64,000 bases of DNA from Nitrosopumilus sp. (lineage in GTDB: Archaea; Thermoproteota; Nitrososphaeria; Nitrososphaerales; Nitrosopumilaceae): positions 600,204-664,203 of the forward strand of contig NZ_JAILWC010000001.1 in NCBI RefSeq assembly GCF_025699125.1, given 5' to 3'. The position numbers and the translations under genes are program-made. The notes under the pieces are model-generated. The model worked only from the letters and a program-made list of their open reading frames with translations. It did not search any database and had not been told where the DNA came from. Shown piece after piece: positions 45,241 to 54,389 of the stretch (its first letter is position 1; every line of letters starts with the position of its first letter).

Positions 45241-45565
45241 AAATTTTATAGATTTGAAATAAAAATCACTGGAAATTGGTTGTTGACCAAAAGTGCCAAT
45301 AGAAATACTTCTTGTCGGGCAGAATGAAGACTATTGTAAATTCCAATTTTCCAATGATTTTGGTCTTGGTTGACTTGTATGGTATGATAGACCAAACATA
45401 CAAGACCAATATTATTGAAATTATGAAATTATTATAGATGTCTGAAATTATATTTTCATATTATATGATAATAGATTCATAATTTTTGTGATTTCATTTC
45501 ACAAACATATAACAAAAAACTGGATCAATCATCATGTTTAATACGAAAATTGCATTATAAAAAAT
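45241..45565. other. Intergenic region with a strong stem-loop (45366-45409)
   Basis: 325 bp with no supported ORF. The sequence can fold with arms CTTGTATG (45374-45381) and CATACAAG (45397-45404) and an outer TTGGT/ACCAA pair, leaving a three-base bulge and a 15-base loop. No rho-type T-run follows. It could be a terminator, an mRNA leader element for the 45566 gene, or part of a small RNA. Confidence 0.45.
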
Positions 45566-45865
45566 ATGAATCAAGAAACAAAGCCTTGGGTAATAGTAAG
45601 TAGTATACAAAAAGAAACAAAACCAGTTGATCTTGAAATGATAACCCCTCAGATATCAACTCTTGTGGATGAATGGCAATCACACGGAAAAATAATGTGG
45701 TCAGGGGCATTTGATAATCAAGTTTCATCTATGGCAGTTTTTGAGGCAACAGAGCAAGAAGCAAAAGAATTTTTCAAAAAATATGAAAAGATTTGTTCAG
45801 GAATACTAACTTATGAAATGTATCAATGGGATGCAATGCCAATTCTATCAATCTTATCAAATTAA
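45566..45865 (+). CDS. YCII-like small protein
   Basis: 99 residues with a ferredoxin-like pattern (WVIVSSIQKETKPVDLEMI ... HGKIMWSGAFDNQVSSMAVFEATEQEAKEFFKKY). Related YCII and stress-responsive proteins bind small ligands or act as enzymes of uncertain role. The His/Asp of classic YCII is only partly conserved, so the call is family-level only. Confidence 0.5.
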   Translation: MNQETKPWVIVSSIQKETKPVDLEMITPQISTLVDEWQSHGKIMWSGAFDNQVSSMAVFEATEQEAKEFFKKYEKICSGILTYEMYQWDAMPILSILSN

Positions 45866-45999
45866 TGATAAGACTTTTTCTTATTCTAAAAATAGAACAA
45901 ACCGTAAAAACAAGAATTGAATTAAAATGTAAAGTGAAGAAGAAAAATCATAATGAATAAAGCAATCCGTTAAAATATATCTAATATATTCGAAAAGAA

Positions 46000-46341
46000 T
46001 TACTTTGATTTCTTTTTACTTTTTTGAATTAATATTTTCTTTATTCTAGAAATTGTAGGATAGCTGTATCCACGTCGACGATAATTTGCTATCATCATCT
46101 TCCAATTTTTTAATCTCCATTGAGCTTGTTCTGCAGTAACAGAATGAACTTCTTTTTGAATAATGCTTTTTCTTCCAACCTTGAGAGTTCCCGCATCTTT
46201 TGCAGACCATCGGTTTTTTGCAAATTTTAAACCTGTAAGAATTTCTTTTACAGGCATTTCTTTGAAATATTCTTTAATCTTTTTTAATTCTGCATCTGAA
46301 GGGTTATCAGAAATAGGTAATTCAATAGTGGTTTTTATCAT
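46000..46341 (-). CDS. Small basic protein
   Basis: 113 residues from ATG 46341 (46359 adds six). Basic, helix-rich, with RRRGYSYPTISRIKKIL and a Lys-rich tail; probably binds nucleic acid. Family not recognised. An alternate reading as a shadow is unlikely because coding character is good on this strand. Confidence 0.5.
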   Translation of the reverse strand: MIKTTIELPISDNPSDAELKKIKEYFKEMPVKEILTGLKFAKNRWSAKDAGTLKVGRKSIIQKEVHSVTAEQAQWRLKNWKMMIANYRRRGYSYPTISRIKKILIQKSKKKSK

Positions 46342-46459
46342 AAATAACCTATTACCCAATACTTTAAGAGAATCATGCTAAACCAGAATTAACTAAAATA
46401 GAGAAAATTAGAAATTATTTGATACTGATTAAATAATTCAAACAATGAATGAAGTTTGA

Positions 46460-46579
46460 TTAACAAGGCAATGGAATGGCGGTATTTTTACACAAGGTAT
46501 TATACATGCCAAATCCAAAAATGATGGTTGCAAAAACAACTAACGGAATCAAAATAAAAATTTTAGTTTTAAGACCCAT
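46460..46579 (-). CDS. 39-residue membrane microprotein
   Basis: MGLKTKIFILIPLVVFATII, one hydrophobic helix (6-25), then a short tail with two Cys (YNTLCKN, PLPC). ATG 46579. It lies 40 bp from the DUF371 gene (46619) on the same strand. Confidence 0.45.
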   Translation of the reverse strand: MGLKTKIFILIPLVVFATIIFGFGMYNTLCKNTAIPLPC

Positions 46580-46618
46580 GTTTAAAATAAAATGAGTCAA
46601 TATAAAATTGTGACAGTT

Positions 46619-47059
46619 TCAATCAATATTAATAGTAAAAGTACCTTTTGTTTTTGGATTTTGTAATAAAGATACCATCGTCCTAGGCAACAAATCCGAT
46701 GCCTTATCACATTTTATTGCCAAAGTTCTAGGACAAATAAAATCACTTTTTCGTATTACAATGTCTTTAGTATGAGCAAGGATCAATTCTGGATGCCCTC
46801 TTCCTTCTAAAGTAAATTTATCATCACCTACACTAATAGTGAATTTTATTTTTGAATTAGAATTTTTCAATTTATTTTTTAATTCTAATGGTAAATCAGC
46901 ACAACTGGATGTTGCATTTACACCCACAATGCAATCCCCTTGAGGGGTTAAATGAGATTCCTTTGTAATTTCAATAGTTTTTTGATGGTTGGATCTAATA
47001 TTTTTATGTCCAAAAAATTCAATTTCAAATTTCACAATACTTGAATAAAAAAAACTCAA
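46619..47059 (-). CDS. DUF371 protein
   Basis: 146 residues with the DUF371 signature GHKNIRSNHQKTIEITKE and HLTPQGDCIVGVNA, GRGHPELILAHTKDIVIRKS, then SDFICPRTLAIKCDKASDLL. The family is a compact beta barrel found across archaea with no assigned role. 40 bp separate it from the microprotein at 46460. Confidence 0.85.
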   Translation of the reverse strand: MSFFYSSIVKFEIEFFGHKNIRSNHQKTIEITKESHLTPQGDCIVGVNATSSCADLPLELKNKLKNSNSKIKFTISVGDDKFTLEGRGHPELILAHTKDIVIRKSDFICPRTLAIKCDKASDLLPRTMVSLLQNPKTKGTFTINID

Positions 47060-47094
47060 ATTAAACGTTCATGAAGATTATTTTAAATCATAAT

Positions 47095-47466
47095 TCATCG
47101 TTTCCATTTTTGTGCTTCTAGAATACATTTATCATAAAAATCAGCAGACACATAATTACAAACTCTATCTTGAAATTTTCGAAAGAATTTACTTAGACAA
47201 TCATATTGATTTTCTTCTTCTTCAAGATAGTTCAAACATGTTTGTGGACTTCGTTTCATGTATGCAAAATTACTAATACATTCTTGAGGATTGTCAAATT
47301 TCAGACACATTTTTGGTTCGTCCATATTTAATGCAGAATTTACTTCTTTTACTAAAGACTTTTCAGAAGACACTGAAGTAAATGAGCCAATTATTGAAAA
47401 TGCAATAACCATGATTACTGCTATCATCATCAAACCGCCAATTGTAAAACCAAACATGGGATTCAT
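47095..47466 (-). CDS. Membrane-anchored Cys-rich protein
   Basis: 123 residues. N-terminal membrane segment (about 8-30) followed by an ectodomain with six or more Cys in pairs (CLKFDNPQEC, CLNYL, YDCLSKF, CNYVSADFYDKC), probably three disulfides. A 23-bp inverted repeat (47498) lies 32 bp upstream of the start. Function unknown. Confidence 0.6.
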   Translation of the reverse strand: MNPMFGFTIGGLMMIAVIMVIAFSIIGSFTSVSSEKSLVKEVNSALNMDEPKMCLKFDNPQECISNFAYMKRSPQTCLNYLEEEENQYDCLSKFFRKFQDRVCNYVSADFYDKCILEAQKWKR

Positions 47467-47497
47467 TTTCTAGGATCTATAATTGTGTAAAATTTTT

Positions 47498-47520
47498 AAT
47501 AAAATACTGGGTATTTTATT
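47498..47520. promoter_or_regulatory. Inverted repeat AATAAAATAC-TGG-GTATTTTATT
   Basis: Perfect 10-bp arms with a three-base loop, 32 bp upstream of the Cys-rich membrane gene and 140 bp before psmA on the opposite strand. It may be an operator or a promoter-overlapping hairpin. Confidence 0.4.
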
Positions 47521-47659
47521 TTGATAAACACGATATTATATGTAAAATCAATTTTTTGCAAAATAATAAAAACGATCAGTGTTTTTTCGAGCCTAGTTAA
47601 AGTAGCTAAATATTTCTCAGAGTACGGTTTAAATTGTACATTCAAAGCATTGGAATCAA

Positions 47660-48397
47660 ATGCTTCCTGCACAACAAGGTTACGATAGAGCAATTACTGT
47701 ATTTTCGCCTGATGGCAGATTATACCAAGTAGAGTATGCAATAGAGACGGTACGAAGAGGAACAATTGCTGTAGGAGTAAAATGTAAGGAGGGCATAATT
47801 ATTGCAGTAGAAGAAAAACCAAGAAAATTACAAATCTCAAACACTGCTCAAAAGATTTTTCAAATTGATGATCATGTAGGAGTGGCTGCAGCAGGATATA
47901 TCCCAGATGCAAGAAGTCAAGTAGACAATGCACGATTCTTTTCTCAAAGTAATAAAATGATTTATGATGAACCAGTTGAAGTTGAAACTATTGCGAAACA
48001 TCTAGCGGATCAATGTCAACAATACACGCAATATGCAGGAGTAAGACCTTACGGTGTTGCGTTAATTCTTGGTGGAGTTGTAAATAATACACCACAATTG
48101 TATCTAACAGATCCTAGTGGAACTTACATATCATATGATGCAATTGCAATTGGTTCAGGTTCAGATCAAGTTACAGACTTTTTAGAAAAAACATACAAAG
48201 ATGATCTTTCACTAGATGAAGCAGCAACATTAGCCGCTGCCGGAATTTATCTGTCAAGTGAAGATAAAGAAGGAACAAGCCATATCAGAATGGCACATAT
48301 TAAAACAGAAACTGAGTTGTATGAACTAGTTTCAGATGAGCAAATTGCAAATTATGCAAAAACTGCAAGAGAAAAATACCCACACGACCAAAAATAA
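47660..48397 (+). CDS. psmA: Proteasome alpha subunit
   Basis: 245 residues. N-terminal signature GYDRAITVFSPDGRLYQVEYAIE, with the conserved RGTIAVGVKCKEGI and GVRPYGVALILGG. It forms the outer rings of the 20S proteasome and has no catalytic Thr. The beta subunit is not in the window. Confidence 0.95.
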   Translation: MLPAQQGYDRAITVFSPDGRLYQVEYAIETVRRGTIAVGVKCKEGIIIAVEEKPRKLQISNTAQKIFQIDDHVGVAAAGYIPDARSQVDNARFFSQSNKMIYDEPVEVETIAKHLADQCQQYTQYAGVRPYGVALILGGVVNNTPQLYLTDPSGTYISYDAIAIGSGSDQVTDFLEKTYKDDLSLDEAATLAAAGIYLSSEDKEGTSHIRMAHIKTETELYELVSDEQIANYAKTAREKYPHDQK

Positions 48398-48406
48398 TTA
48401 CATTGA

Positions 48407-49243
48407 GTGGTTTGGAGAGATCAAATTACATTGAAATTATCTGTTGCAATACCAGAATCAGCATTATCTGACGAATCACTTAAGATAGATAAAACAAGGA
48501 AAATTTCTGTTCTTGCAAGAGCATGTGCCATTTTTAAAATTGATACGATATATGTCTACCAAGAAGGAAATAACAGAACAGATGGAAGTCTAATGGTAAT
48601 GATTTTAAAATATTTAGAGACACCACAGTTTTTGAGAAGAAGGTTATTTCCAAAAATGAATGATTTAAAATTTGCAGGAGTTTTACAACCGCTAAAAATT
48701 CCAAGCCACATAACTCCAGTGAATTCTAAAAAAATCAATGCAGGAGACATCAGAGAAGGAATTGTAATCAGTGTGAAAGGTAAAAAGTTTGTTGATGTAG
48801 GAATAAATCAACTAATCCCATTTTTTGGTAAGACATCAATTGGTAAAAGAGTCACAGTTCAATTTAAAGAAGGATTTCCAAAATTATCTGTAAAAGAGAT
48901 AGACAAAAGTGAAGTTAAAACATATTGGGGGTATTCTGTCAAAGAGAGAGCAAATTTATTTTCAGTATTGACAGAATGGAAAGGAAATGTAATCATCACA
49001 TCCAGAAAAGGCAAAACTGCGACAAAAGAACAGATTTCCAAATACACAAAATCAGAACAACCCACACTCATAGTTTTTGGATCTCCCGAAAAAGGAGTTC
49101 ATGAAATTCTTGGAGGTAAAATGAAAAATGTTCAAAATGCAAAAGCATTGAATTTTTTCCCCAATCAAGCCACTGAAACTATACGGTTAGAAGAAGCATT
49201 GTTAGGAACATTGGCAATAATTAATGCTCAAAGTACTTCATAA
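48407..49243 (+). CDS. SPOUT-type RNA methyltransferase (COG2106 type)
   Basis: 278 residues, start GTG (a TTG at 48431 is also possible). N-terminal half ISVLARACAIFKIDTIYVYQE, a central OB-like insert (GIVISVKGKKFVDVGI), and the C-terminal knot region PTLIVFGSPEKGVHEILG and ETIRLEEALLGTLAIIN. This archaeal family lies beside L3 in many genomes and is expected to methylate rRNA; the target base is unknown. Confidence 0.82.
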   Translation: MVWRDQITLKLSVAIPESALSDESLKIDKTRKISVLARACAIFKIDTIYVYQEGNNRTDGSLMVMILKYLETPQFLRRRLFPKMNDLKFAGVLQPLKIPSHITPVNSKKINAGDIREGIVISVKGKKFVDVGINQLIPFFGKTSIGKRVTVQFKEGFPKLSVKEIDKSEVKTYWGYSVKERANLFSVLTEWKGNVIITSRKGKTATKEQISKYTKSEQPTLIVFGSPEKGVHEILGGKMKNVQNAKALNFFPNQATETIRLEEALLGTLAIINAQSTS

Positions 49244-49244
49244 A

Positions 49245-49355
49245 ATGGCAGAAAGAAAAAATTTCTTATTGTTGGCTATTGCATTAGGGGTTGTAGGAAT
49301 TATAATTGGCGGAATTACTATTTGGAATAGTGCATCAGATTTGATAAAGCCATAA
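49245..49355 (+). CDS. 36-residue membrane microprotein
   Basis: ATG one base after the upstream stop. MAERKNFLLLAIALGVVGII then a short tail ITIWNSASDLIKP. One membrane helix. It lies between the SPOUT gene and the L3 operon, followed by the GTTAACC-type palindrome. Confidence 0.55.
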   Translation: MAERKNFLLLAIALGVVGIIIGGITIWNSASDLIKP

Positions 49356-49372
49356 TATTTTAGGCACATATG

Positions 49373-49400
49373 GTTAACCAGTATTTTTTTAGTGGTTAAC
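49373..49400. promoter_or_regulatory. Second GTTAACC-N14-GGTTAAC palindrome, before L3
   Basis: Same arms as the BirA-like site at 40290, gap 14 rather than 15. Located 48 bp before the rpl3 ATG. Only these two sites were seen in the window. If the regulator is BirA, control of ribosomal genes is unexpected, so this may be coincidence of a common palindrome. Confidence 0.3.
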
Positions 49401-49447
49401 GAAGTCTCACATGGTTTAATAGAGGGAAATCGAGACGCGTTTTATCC

Positions 49448-50440
49448 ATGGGCGCTAGAAAGAACCATCAACCACGTAGAGGAAGTCTTGCATACTCACC
49501 TAGAATACGTGCTAAAAGTATGGAGGCACGAATTAGATCATGGCCAAAATTAAATTCAGAAGAACCAAAGATTTTAGCTCATTGTGGTTTCAAAGCAGGG
49601 TGTGTACAAATAGTAACTATCGATGATCGTGAAAAAGTTCCAAATGCAGGAAAACAACTCGTAAGCCTTGGAACAGTTCTAGTTACACCACCGGTATTAA
49701 TTCTAGGAATTAGAGGATACTCGAAAGATCATGATGGAATGCATGCAGAATTTGATGTATACGCAGAAGATATTCCAAAATACATTTCAAAAGAAATTAC
49801 AGTGAAAAACAAAGAAGGTGCATTAGATAATGCAGAAAAATCCCTTCGAAAAATTAAAGAGATTTTTGCAATTGTTGCTGTATCTCCACGTGCAGCAGGA
49901 TTAGAACAGAAAAAACCTTACATCTTTGAAGCTTCAGTTAGCGGAGGAGACATACAAAAACAATTTACTCATGTCAAAGAATTACTTGGAAAAGAGATCA
50001 AGATTGATCAGATTTTTGAAACAGGCGCAAGTGTAGATGTTGCAGCAATCACTAAAGGTAAAGGATGGCAAGGAGTTATTCAAAGATGGGGAGTAAAAAA
50101 GAAACAACACAAATCAAGAAAGACAGTTAGAGAAGTAGGTTCACTTGGTCCAATTTCCCCACAAAGTGTTATGTATACAGTACCAAGAGCAGGACAAATG
50201 GGATTCCATCAAAGAATAGAATATGATAAACGAATCATGATTATGGGCAACACAAATGACGAACAGATTAAAATCAATCCAGACGGAGGCTACAAACACT
50301 TTGGATTAGTAAAAGGAGACTTCATTATTCTAAAAGGATCCGTTCCAGGAACATATAGAAGATTGATTAAACTCAGAAGTCAGATTAGAAACGTACCAGT
50401 TAAAATTACCAAGCCAAACATTTTGGAGGTTGTAATTTAA
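49448..50440 (+). CDS. rpl3: Ribosomal protein uL3
   Basis: 330 residues. Starts MGARKNHQPRRGSLAYSPR, with GHKxx-type core GKGWQGVIQRWGVKKKQHKSRKTVREVGSLG and MPRAGQMGFHQR, the peptidyl-transferase loop of L3. First gene of a contiguous ribosomal cluster; L4 starts within its stop codon (TAATG). Confidence 0.95.
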   Translation: MGARKNHQPRRGSLAYSPRIRAKSMEARIRSWPKLNSEEPKILAHCGFKAGCVQIVTIDDREKVPNAGKQLVSLGTVLVTPPVLILGIRGYSKDHDGMHAEFDVYAEDIPKYISKEITVKNKEGALDNAEKSLRKIKEIFAIVAVSPRAAGLEQKKPYIFEASVSGGDIQKQFTHVKELLGKEIKIDQIFETGASVDVAAITKGKGWQGVIQRWGVKKKQHKSRKTVREVGSLGPISPQSVMYTVPRAGQMGFHQRIEYDKRIMIMGNTNDEQIKINPDGGYKHFGLVKGDFIILKGSVPGTYRRLIKLRSQIRNVPVKITKPNILEVVI

Positions 50441-51252
50441 TGAAAACAGCATCTTATTCAATAGCAGGAGTAAAGGATGGCGAAATAGAGCTTCCACTAG
50501 TATTTTCAACTCCTTTTAGAAGAGAATTGATTCACAAAGCTTTCACCAATTTAACTTCACATAAATTCCAACCACAGGGAAGACACCCATCTGCAGGTCA
50601 AGATGTGGTTGCAGATTCTAATGATCCGCCAACAGGTCAAGGTGTAGCACGTGTTGCTAGAAGTACTGGTGGCGGTGGCGGAAGACAAGGACAAGGTGCA
50701 GAAGTTGCATCAACCAGAGGCGGGAGACAAGCACATCCACCAATTGTAGGTAAAGTGATTTATAAAAAATTAAATAAAAAAGAAAACAAATTAGCATTAT
50801 GCTCCGCAATAGCTGCAACTGGATCAAAAGAACTTGTTAAATTACGAGGCCATAAAATTGAAGGTATTGAATCATTCCCAATCATAGTATCTGACGAAAT
50901 AGAATCAATGTCAAAAACAAATGACATCTTCAAAGTATTAGACGCATTAAAACTCACACAAGATGTAGAAAGACTAGAATCAAGAAGACCACGTTCAGGA
51001 CAATCAAGACTTAGAGGACGAAGTAAAAAAGTTGGAAAGAGCGTTTTGTTTGTTACAAAAGACGCTTCAAATATCAAAAAGGCAATAGGCACACTACCAG
51101 GGGTAGAAGCAAAAAGTGTCAAAGATTTAAGCATATTAGATTTAGCTCCAGGTTCAGATCCAATTAGATTAACAGTATATTCCAAATCAGCAATTGAAGA
51201 AATTGCAAAAATTAAATCAACACATCTAGAGGTTATGGTGAAAACACAATGA
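50440..51252 (+). CDS. rpl4: Ribosomal protein uL4
   Basis: 270 residues. Archaeal L4 with the extended loop GRHPSAGQDVVADSNDPPTG, the Gly-rich loop VARSTGGGGGRQGQGAEVASTRGGRQAHPP, and SRRPRSGQSRLRGRSKKVG. TAATG overlap with L3, ATGA overlap with L23. Confidence 0.95.
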   Translation: MKTASYSIAGVKDGEIELPLVFSTPFRRELIHKAFTNLTSHKFQPQGRHPSAGQDVVADSNDPPTGQGVARVARSTGGGGGRQGQGAEVASTRGGRQAHPPIVGKVIYKKLNKKENKLALCSAIAATGSKELVKLRGHKIEGIESFPIIVSDEIESMSKTNDIFKVLDALKLTQDVERLESRRPRSGQSRLRGRSKKVGKSVLFVTKDASNIKKAIGTLPGVEAKSVKDLSILDLAPGSDPIRLTVYSKSAIEEIAKIKSTHLEVMVKTQ

Positions 51253-51515
51253 ACGTAGATCAAGCAAACAAAATCATTCTCAAACCATACATTACAGAAA
51301 AAACGTTTGCCATGGTAGAAAACGAAAGCAAAATTTGTTTTATTGTAGAACGATCAGCAAGTAAACCAGAAATTGCCGAAGCCGTAAAAGCACTATACAA
51401 AGAAAATGTCACTAACGTTAACACCGCAAGAACAATTTATGGTAAAAAAGCATTTGTTCAATTCGAAAATACAGAAAAAGCAAGAGATTTGGCGACAAAG
51501 ATAGGAATGCTATAA
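51249..51515 (+). CDS. rpl23: Ribosomal protein uL23
   Basis: 88 residues. ILKPYITEKTFAMVENESKICFIVERSASKPEIAEAVKAL and the C-terminal KKAFVQFENTEKARDLATKIGML, typical L23 which lines the exit tunnel. L2 is normally next but is missing; only 44 bp separate L23 from S19. Confidence 0.95.
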   Translation: MNVDQANKIILKPYITEKTFAMVENESKICFIVERSASKPEIAEAVKALYKENVTNVNTARTIYGKKAFVQFENTEKARDLATKIGML

Positions 51516-51559
51516 TATGGACCACAAAGCTCGATGTACATTAACAGAGGAGAAGAAGA

Positions 51560-51955
51560 TTGGTTAAAGAATTTCTATACAGAGGCATTCCAAAAGAGGA
51601 TCTTGACAGCATGTCCTTAGAAAAATTATTCCTATTATTCAATTCTAGACAAAGGAGATCCCTTACAAGAGGAATTACCGATGGAAAGAGAAAATTGATT
51701 GAAGAGATCAAAGCTGCAAAAGCAGGAAAAGTAAAAAATCCCATAAAGACACATGTTAGAGACTTGATTGTTTTACCATACATGGTGGGTGTTACAGTAA
51801 ATGTATTTTCAGGAAAAGAATTTCGTCCAGTAAGTATCACCGCAGAAATGATTGGGCATTACTTAGGAGAATACGTAATAACAAACAAGAGAGTTTCACA
51901 CGGTGCACCAGGTGTGGGTGCATCAAGATCCAGTCTCTACGTACCACTAAAGTGA
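51560..51955 (+). CDS. rps19: Ribosomal protein uS19
   Basis: 131 residues, TTG start 7-8 bp after GAGGAG, a usable Shine-Dalgarno. The S19 core (HVRDLIVLPYMVGVTVNVFSG) and end (YLGEYVITNKRVSHGAPGVGAS) are clear. It follows L23 without L2. Confidence 0.94.
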   Translation: MVKEFLYRGIPKEDLDSMSLEKLFLLFNSRQRRSLTRGITDGKRKLIEEIKAAKAGKVKNPIKTHVRDLIVLPYMVGVTVNVFSGKEFRPVSITAEMIGHYLGEYVITNKRVSHGAPGVGASRSSLYVPLK

Positions 51956-51960
51956 TTATT

Positions 51961-52419
51961 ATGGGCAGATTCAATTACGCTTTCCAAAATTATGATGCAA
52001 CAAAACACGTACGTTCATCATTACGAGAAAAAGATATTTCACACAAGCATGCACGTGAAGTAGCTGTTTCTATCAAAGGATTATCAATTGAGAAAGCAAG
52101 AGATTATCTGATTGCAGTAGTTAACAAAAAAAGAGCGGTTGCGTTTAGAAGATATAAGAATCAAGTAGGACATAAATCAGATCCAGGAATGATGTCAGGA
52201 CGTTATCCACAAAAAACAGCAAAGGAGTTTATCAAAGTTTTAGATAATTTAGAATCAAATGCAGAATACAAAGGAATGGATTTAGATAGATTACGAATTA
52301 TCAATGCCACTGTCCACAAAGGAGTAATTGTCAAGAGATTCATCCCAAGAGCTATGGGAAGGGCAACTCCCAAAAACAATGTATTGACACATGTAGAATT
52401 GGTGGCACAGGAGATTTAG
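51961..52419 (+). CDS. rpl22: Ribosomal protein uL22
   Basis: 152 residues from ATG 51961 (a longer frame at 51952 adds three). [40 protein letters not shown] and [25 protein letters not shown] with the long tunnel hairpin. Three bases before S3. Confidence 0.95.
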   Translation: MGRFNYAFQNYDATKHVRSSLREKDISHKHAREVAVSIKGLSIEKARDYLIAVVNKKRAVAFRRYKNQVGHKSDPGMMSGRYPQKTAKEFIKVLDNLESNAEYKGMDLDRLRIINATVHKGVIVKRFIPRAMGRATPKNNVLTHVELVAQEI

Positions 52420-52421
52420 AA

Positions 52422-53177
52422 ATGTCAGCGGTCAAAAACGTAATCAAAGATAACTACAACATGATGCTTCTGAAAGACTATCTAAGAGAAGCAATTAAGG
52501 ATGCAGGATTTTCTCATGCAGAGATTTCAAAAACTCCAGTAGGAACCAGAGTTGCGTTACATGTAACTAGACCAGGTATAGTTATCGGAAGAAAAGGTTC
52601 TGGAATCAGAACATTAACAGATAAACTTGCATCAGACTTTGGATTAAAAAATCCACAAATATCAGTAGTAGAAATTGAAAAACCAGAATTATCTCCAAGC
52701 GTCATGTGTAATAGAATGGCGGCTCATTTAGAGAGAGGAACTGCTTTTAGAAGAGCAACTATGTGGACACTAAAACAAATCATGGAAAATGGTGCCATGG
52801 GCGTTCAAATTACAATATCTGGTAAGCTAAGAGGAGACCGTTCTGCATTTGAGAAACACACAGCAGGAATTTTACCAAGAGCAGGTCACCATGCAGAAGT
52901 AATAGTTGCAGAAGACATTGCACATGTAAAAACAGCCATGGGTTTAATTGGAATCAGAATAAGAATTGCTAGAAAAGATAAATTAATTCCTGAATTTGAA
53001 ATGAAGACTCAGAAAGCAATGAAGATTAAACAAGTCAAAGATGAAGACACAGGAAAAATGAGAGATGAAACTATAGCAGAGACAAAAGCAAGAACAGAAT
53101 CAGAACAAATTGCACTTGAAGAAGAAAGAATGAAAGAGCTTGAAACACTAGAGGAAGAAGAGGCCAGATTCAAATGA
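52422..53177 (+). CDS. rps3: Ribosomal protein uS3
   Basis: 251 residues with a KH domain ([19 protein letters not shown]), the [19 protein letters not shown] region and an acidic C-terminal helix ([20 protein letters not shown]). Contains the mRNA-entry helicase residues. ATGA overlap with L29. Confidence 0.95.
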   Translation: MSAVKNVIKDNYNMMLLKDYLREAIKDAGFSHAEISKTPVGTRVALHVTRPGIVIGRKGSGIRTLTDKLASDFGLKNPQISVVEIEKPELSPSVMCNRMAAHLERGTAFRRATMWTLKQIMENGAMGVQITISGKLRGDRSAFEKHTAGILPRAGHHAEVIVAEDIAHVKTAMGLIGIRIRIARKDKLIPEFEMKTQKAMKIKQVKDEDTGKMRDETIAETKARTESEQIALEEERMKELETLEEEEARFK

Positions 53178-53380
53178 CCAGGATAAGCATGAAGACAATA
53201 AAGCAGTTAAATGAAAAAGATCTTAAAAGTAAGATTCAAGAGGCACGTAGTGAACTTGCAAAACTCAGAGTCGATGCTTCCAAAGGAACTCTAAGAAAAG
53301 AAAGCGGTAAACTAAAACCCCTTAGACACGATATTGCAAGGATGCTAACTAGAATAAACGAGATGAAGAAAGAGAAATGA
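53174..53380 (+). CDS. rpl29: Ribosomal protein uL29
   Basis: 68 residues: [19 protein letters not shown], then [18 protein letters not shown], the two-helix L29 hairpin. Overlaps S3 (ATGA) and Rnp1 (ATGA). Confidence 0.94.
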   Translation: MTRISMKTIKQLNEKDLKSKIQEARSELAKLRVDASKGTLRKESGKLKPLRHDIARMLTRINEMKKEK

Positions 53381-53643
53381 TCACAGCAGACAATATTACG
53401 TCACATGAATTTATTGGATTACACACAGAGATTGTCAAATCTACAAATCCACAAGTTATAGGATTAAATGGAAGAATCATAAATGAAACAAAATCGATGT
53501 TTACAATAAATACAGAAAAAGGAACAAAATCAATTGCAAAATCAACAAACAATTGGAAATTTTCAATTGAGAATAAAGATGTGATTATAGAGGGATCTAG
53601 AATTACAAAAAGGCCATTTGACAGGATAGGAGCTAAGGCATGA
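53377..53643 (+). CDS. rnp1: RNase P protein component 1 (Pop4/Rpp29)
   Basis: 88 residues. Sm-like beta barrel with HEFIGLHTEIVKSTNPQVIGLNGRII ... SRITKRPFDRIG, the pattern of archaeal Rpp29. It helps the RNase P RNA process tRNA 5' ends. Its place between L29 and S17 is usual in archaea. ATGA overlaps on both sides. Confidence 0.92.
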   Translation: MITADNITSHEFIGLHTEIVKSTNPQVIGLNGRIINETKSMFTINTEKGTKSIAKSTNNWKFSIENKDVIIEGSRITKRPFDRIGAKA

Positions 53644-53963
53644 CACGTGATATTGGATTAAAAGTGAAAGAACCAAAGGAAGAATGCGCAGACAAACATT
53701 GTCCATTCCATGGAAATTTGTCAATTAGAGGAAAGCTCTTTGATGGCAAAGTGACAGGAAGTAAGGCAAGACAAACAATTACGTTACAAAAAGATGCACC
53801 AATTTATTTTAGTAAATTTAAGAGGTATGCAAGAGGGACAAGTACGATTCATGCACATGTACCTGAATGCATTAATGTTGAAACAGGAAATCATGTTTTA
53901 ACTGCAGAGTGCAGGCCGATATCAAAATCAGTATCGTATGTAGTTGTAGAGGTTAGATCATAA
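53640..53963 (+). CDS. rps17: Ribosomal protein uS17
   Basis: 107 residues. KEECADKHCPFHGNLSIRG and RYARGTSTIHAHVPECINVETGN form the archaeal S17 OB-fold. Overlaps Rnp1 and L14 by four and one bases. Confidence 0.94.
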   Translation: MTRDIGLKVKEPKEECADKHCPFHGNLSIRGKLFDGKVTGSKARQTITLQKDAPIYFSKFKRYARGTSTIHAHVPECINVETGNHVLTAECRPISKSVSYVVVEVRS

Positions 53964-54385
53964 TGGCAAAACAAGCAGGTAAGGGAGTAGAGGAATTCCG
54001 CCCATATGTCACACGTTCAATACCCGTAGGAGCAAATATTGTATGTGCAGACAACTCAGGTGCCAAAATTTTAGAGATTATCAATGTACCAAGACATAAA
54101 ACAAGAGTATCACGACTTCCTGCAGCAGCAGTAGGAGATTTCTGTAATGTCGTAGTAAAGAAAGGACCAGCAGAGTTAAGAAAACAAGTGTATGGCGCAG
54201 TTATTGTTAGACAAAAATATGCAGTTCGTAGATTAAACGGCGTTAGAGTTTGTTTCGAAGACAATGCAGCGGTATTAATCACACCAGAAGGAGAAACAAA
54301 AGGGACAGACATCAAAGGACCGGTAGCTGCAGAAGCTTCAGAAAAATGGCCAAGAGTAGCTAACTTGGCATCAATGGTGGTATAA
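53963..54385 (+). CDS. rpl14: Ribosomal protein uL14
   Basis: 140 residues. The L14 barrel shows [17 protein letters not shown] and [30 protein letters not shown] overlap with S17. Binds 23S rRNA and contacts factors at the subunit interface. Confidence 0.95.
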   Translation: MAKQAGKGVEEFRPYVTRSIPVGANIVCADNSGAKILEIINVPRHKTRVSRLPAAAVGDFCNVVVKKGPAELRKQVYGAVIVRQKYAVRRLNGVRVCFEDNAAVLITPEGETKGTDIKGPVAAEASEKWPRVANLASMVV

Positions 54386-54389
54386 GAAA

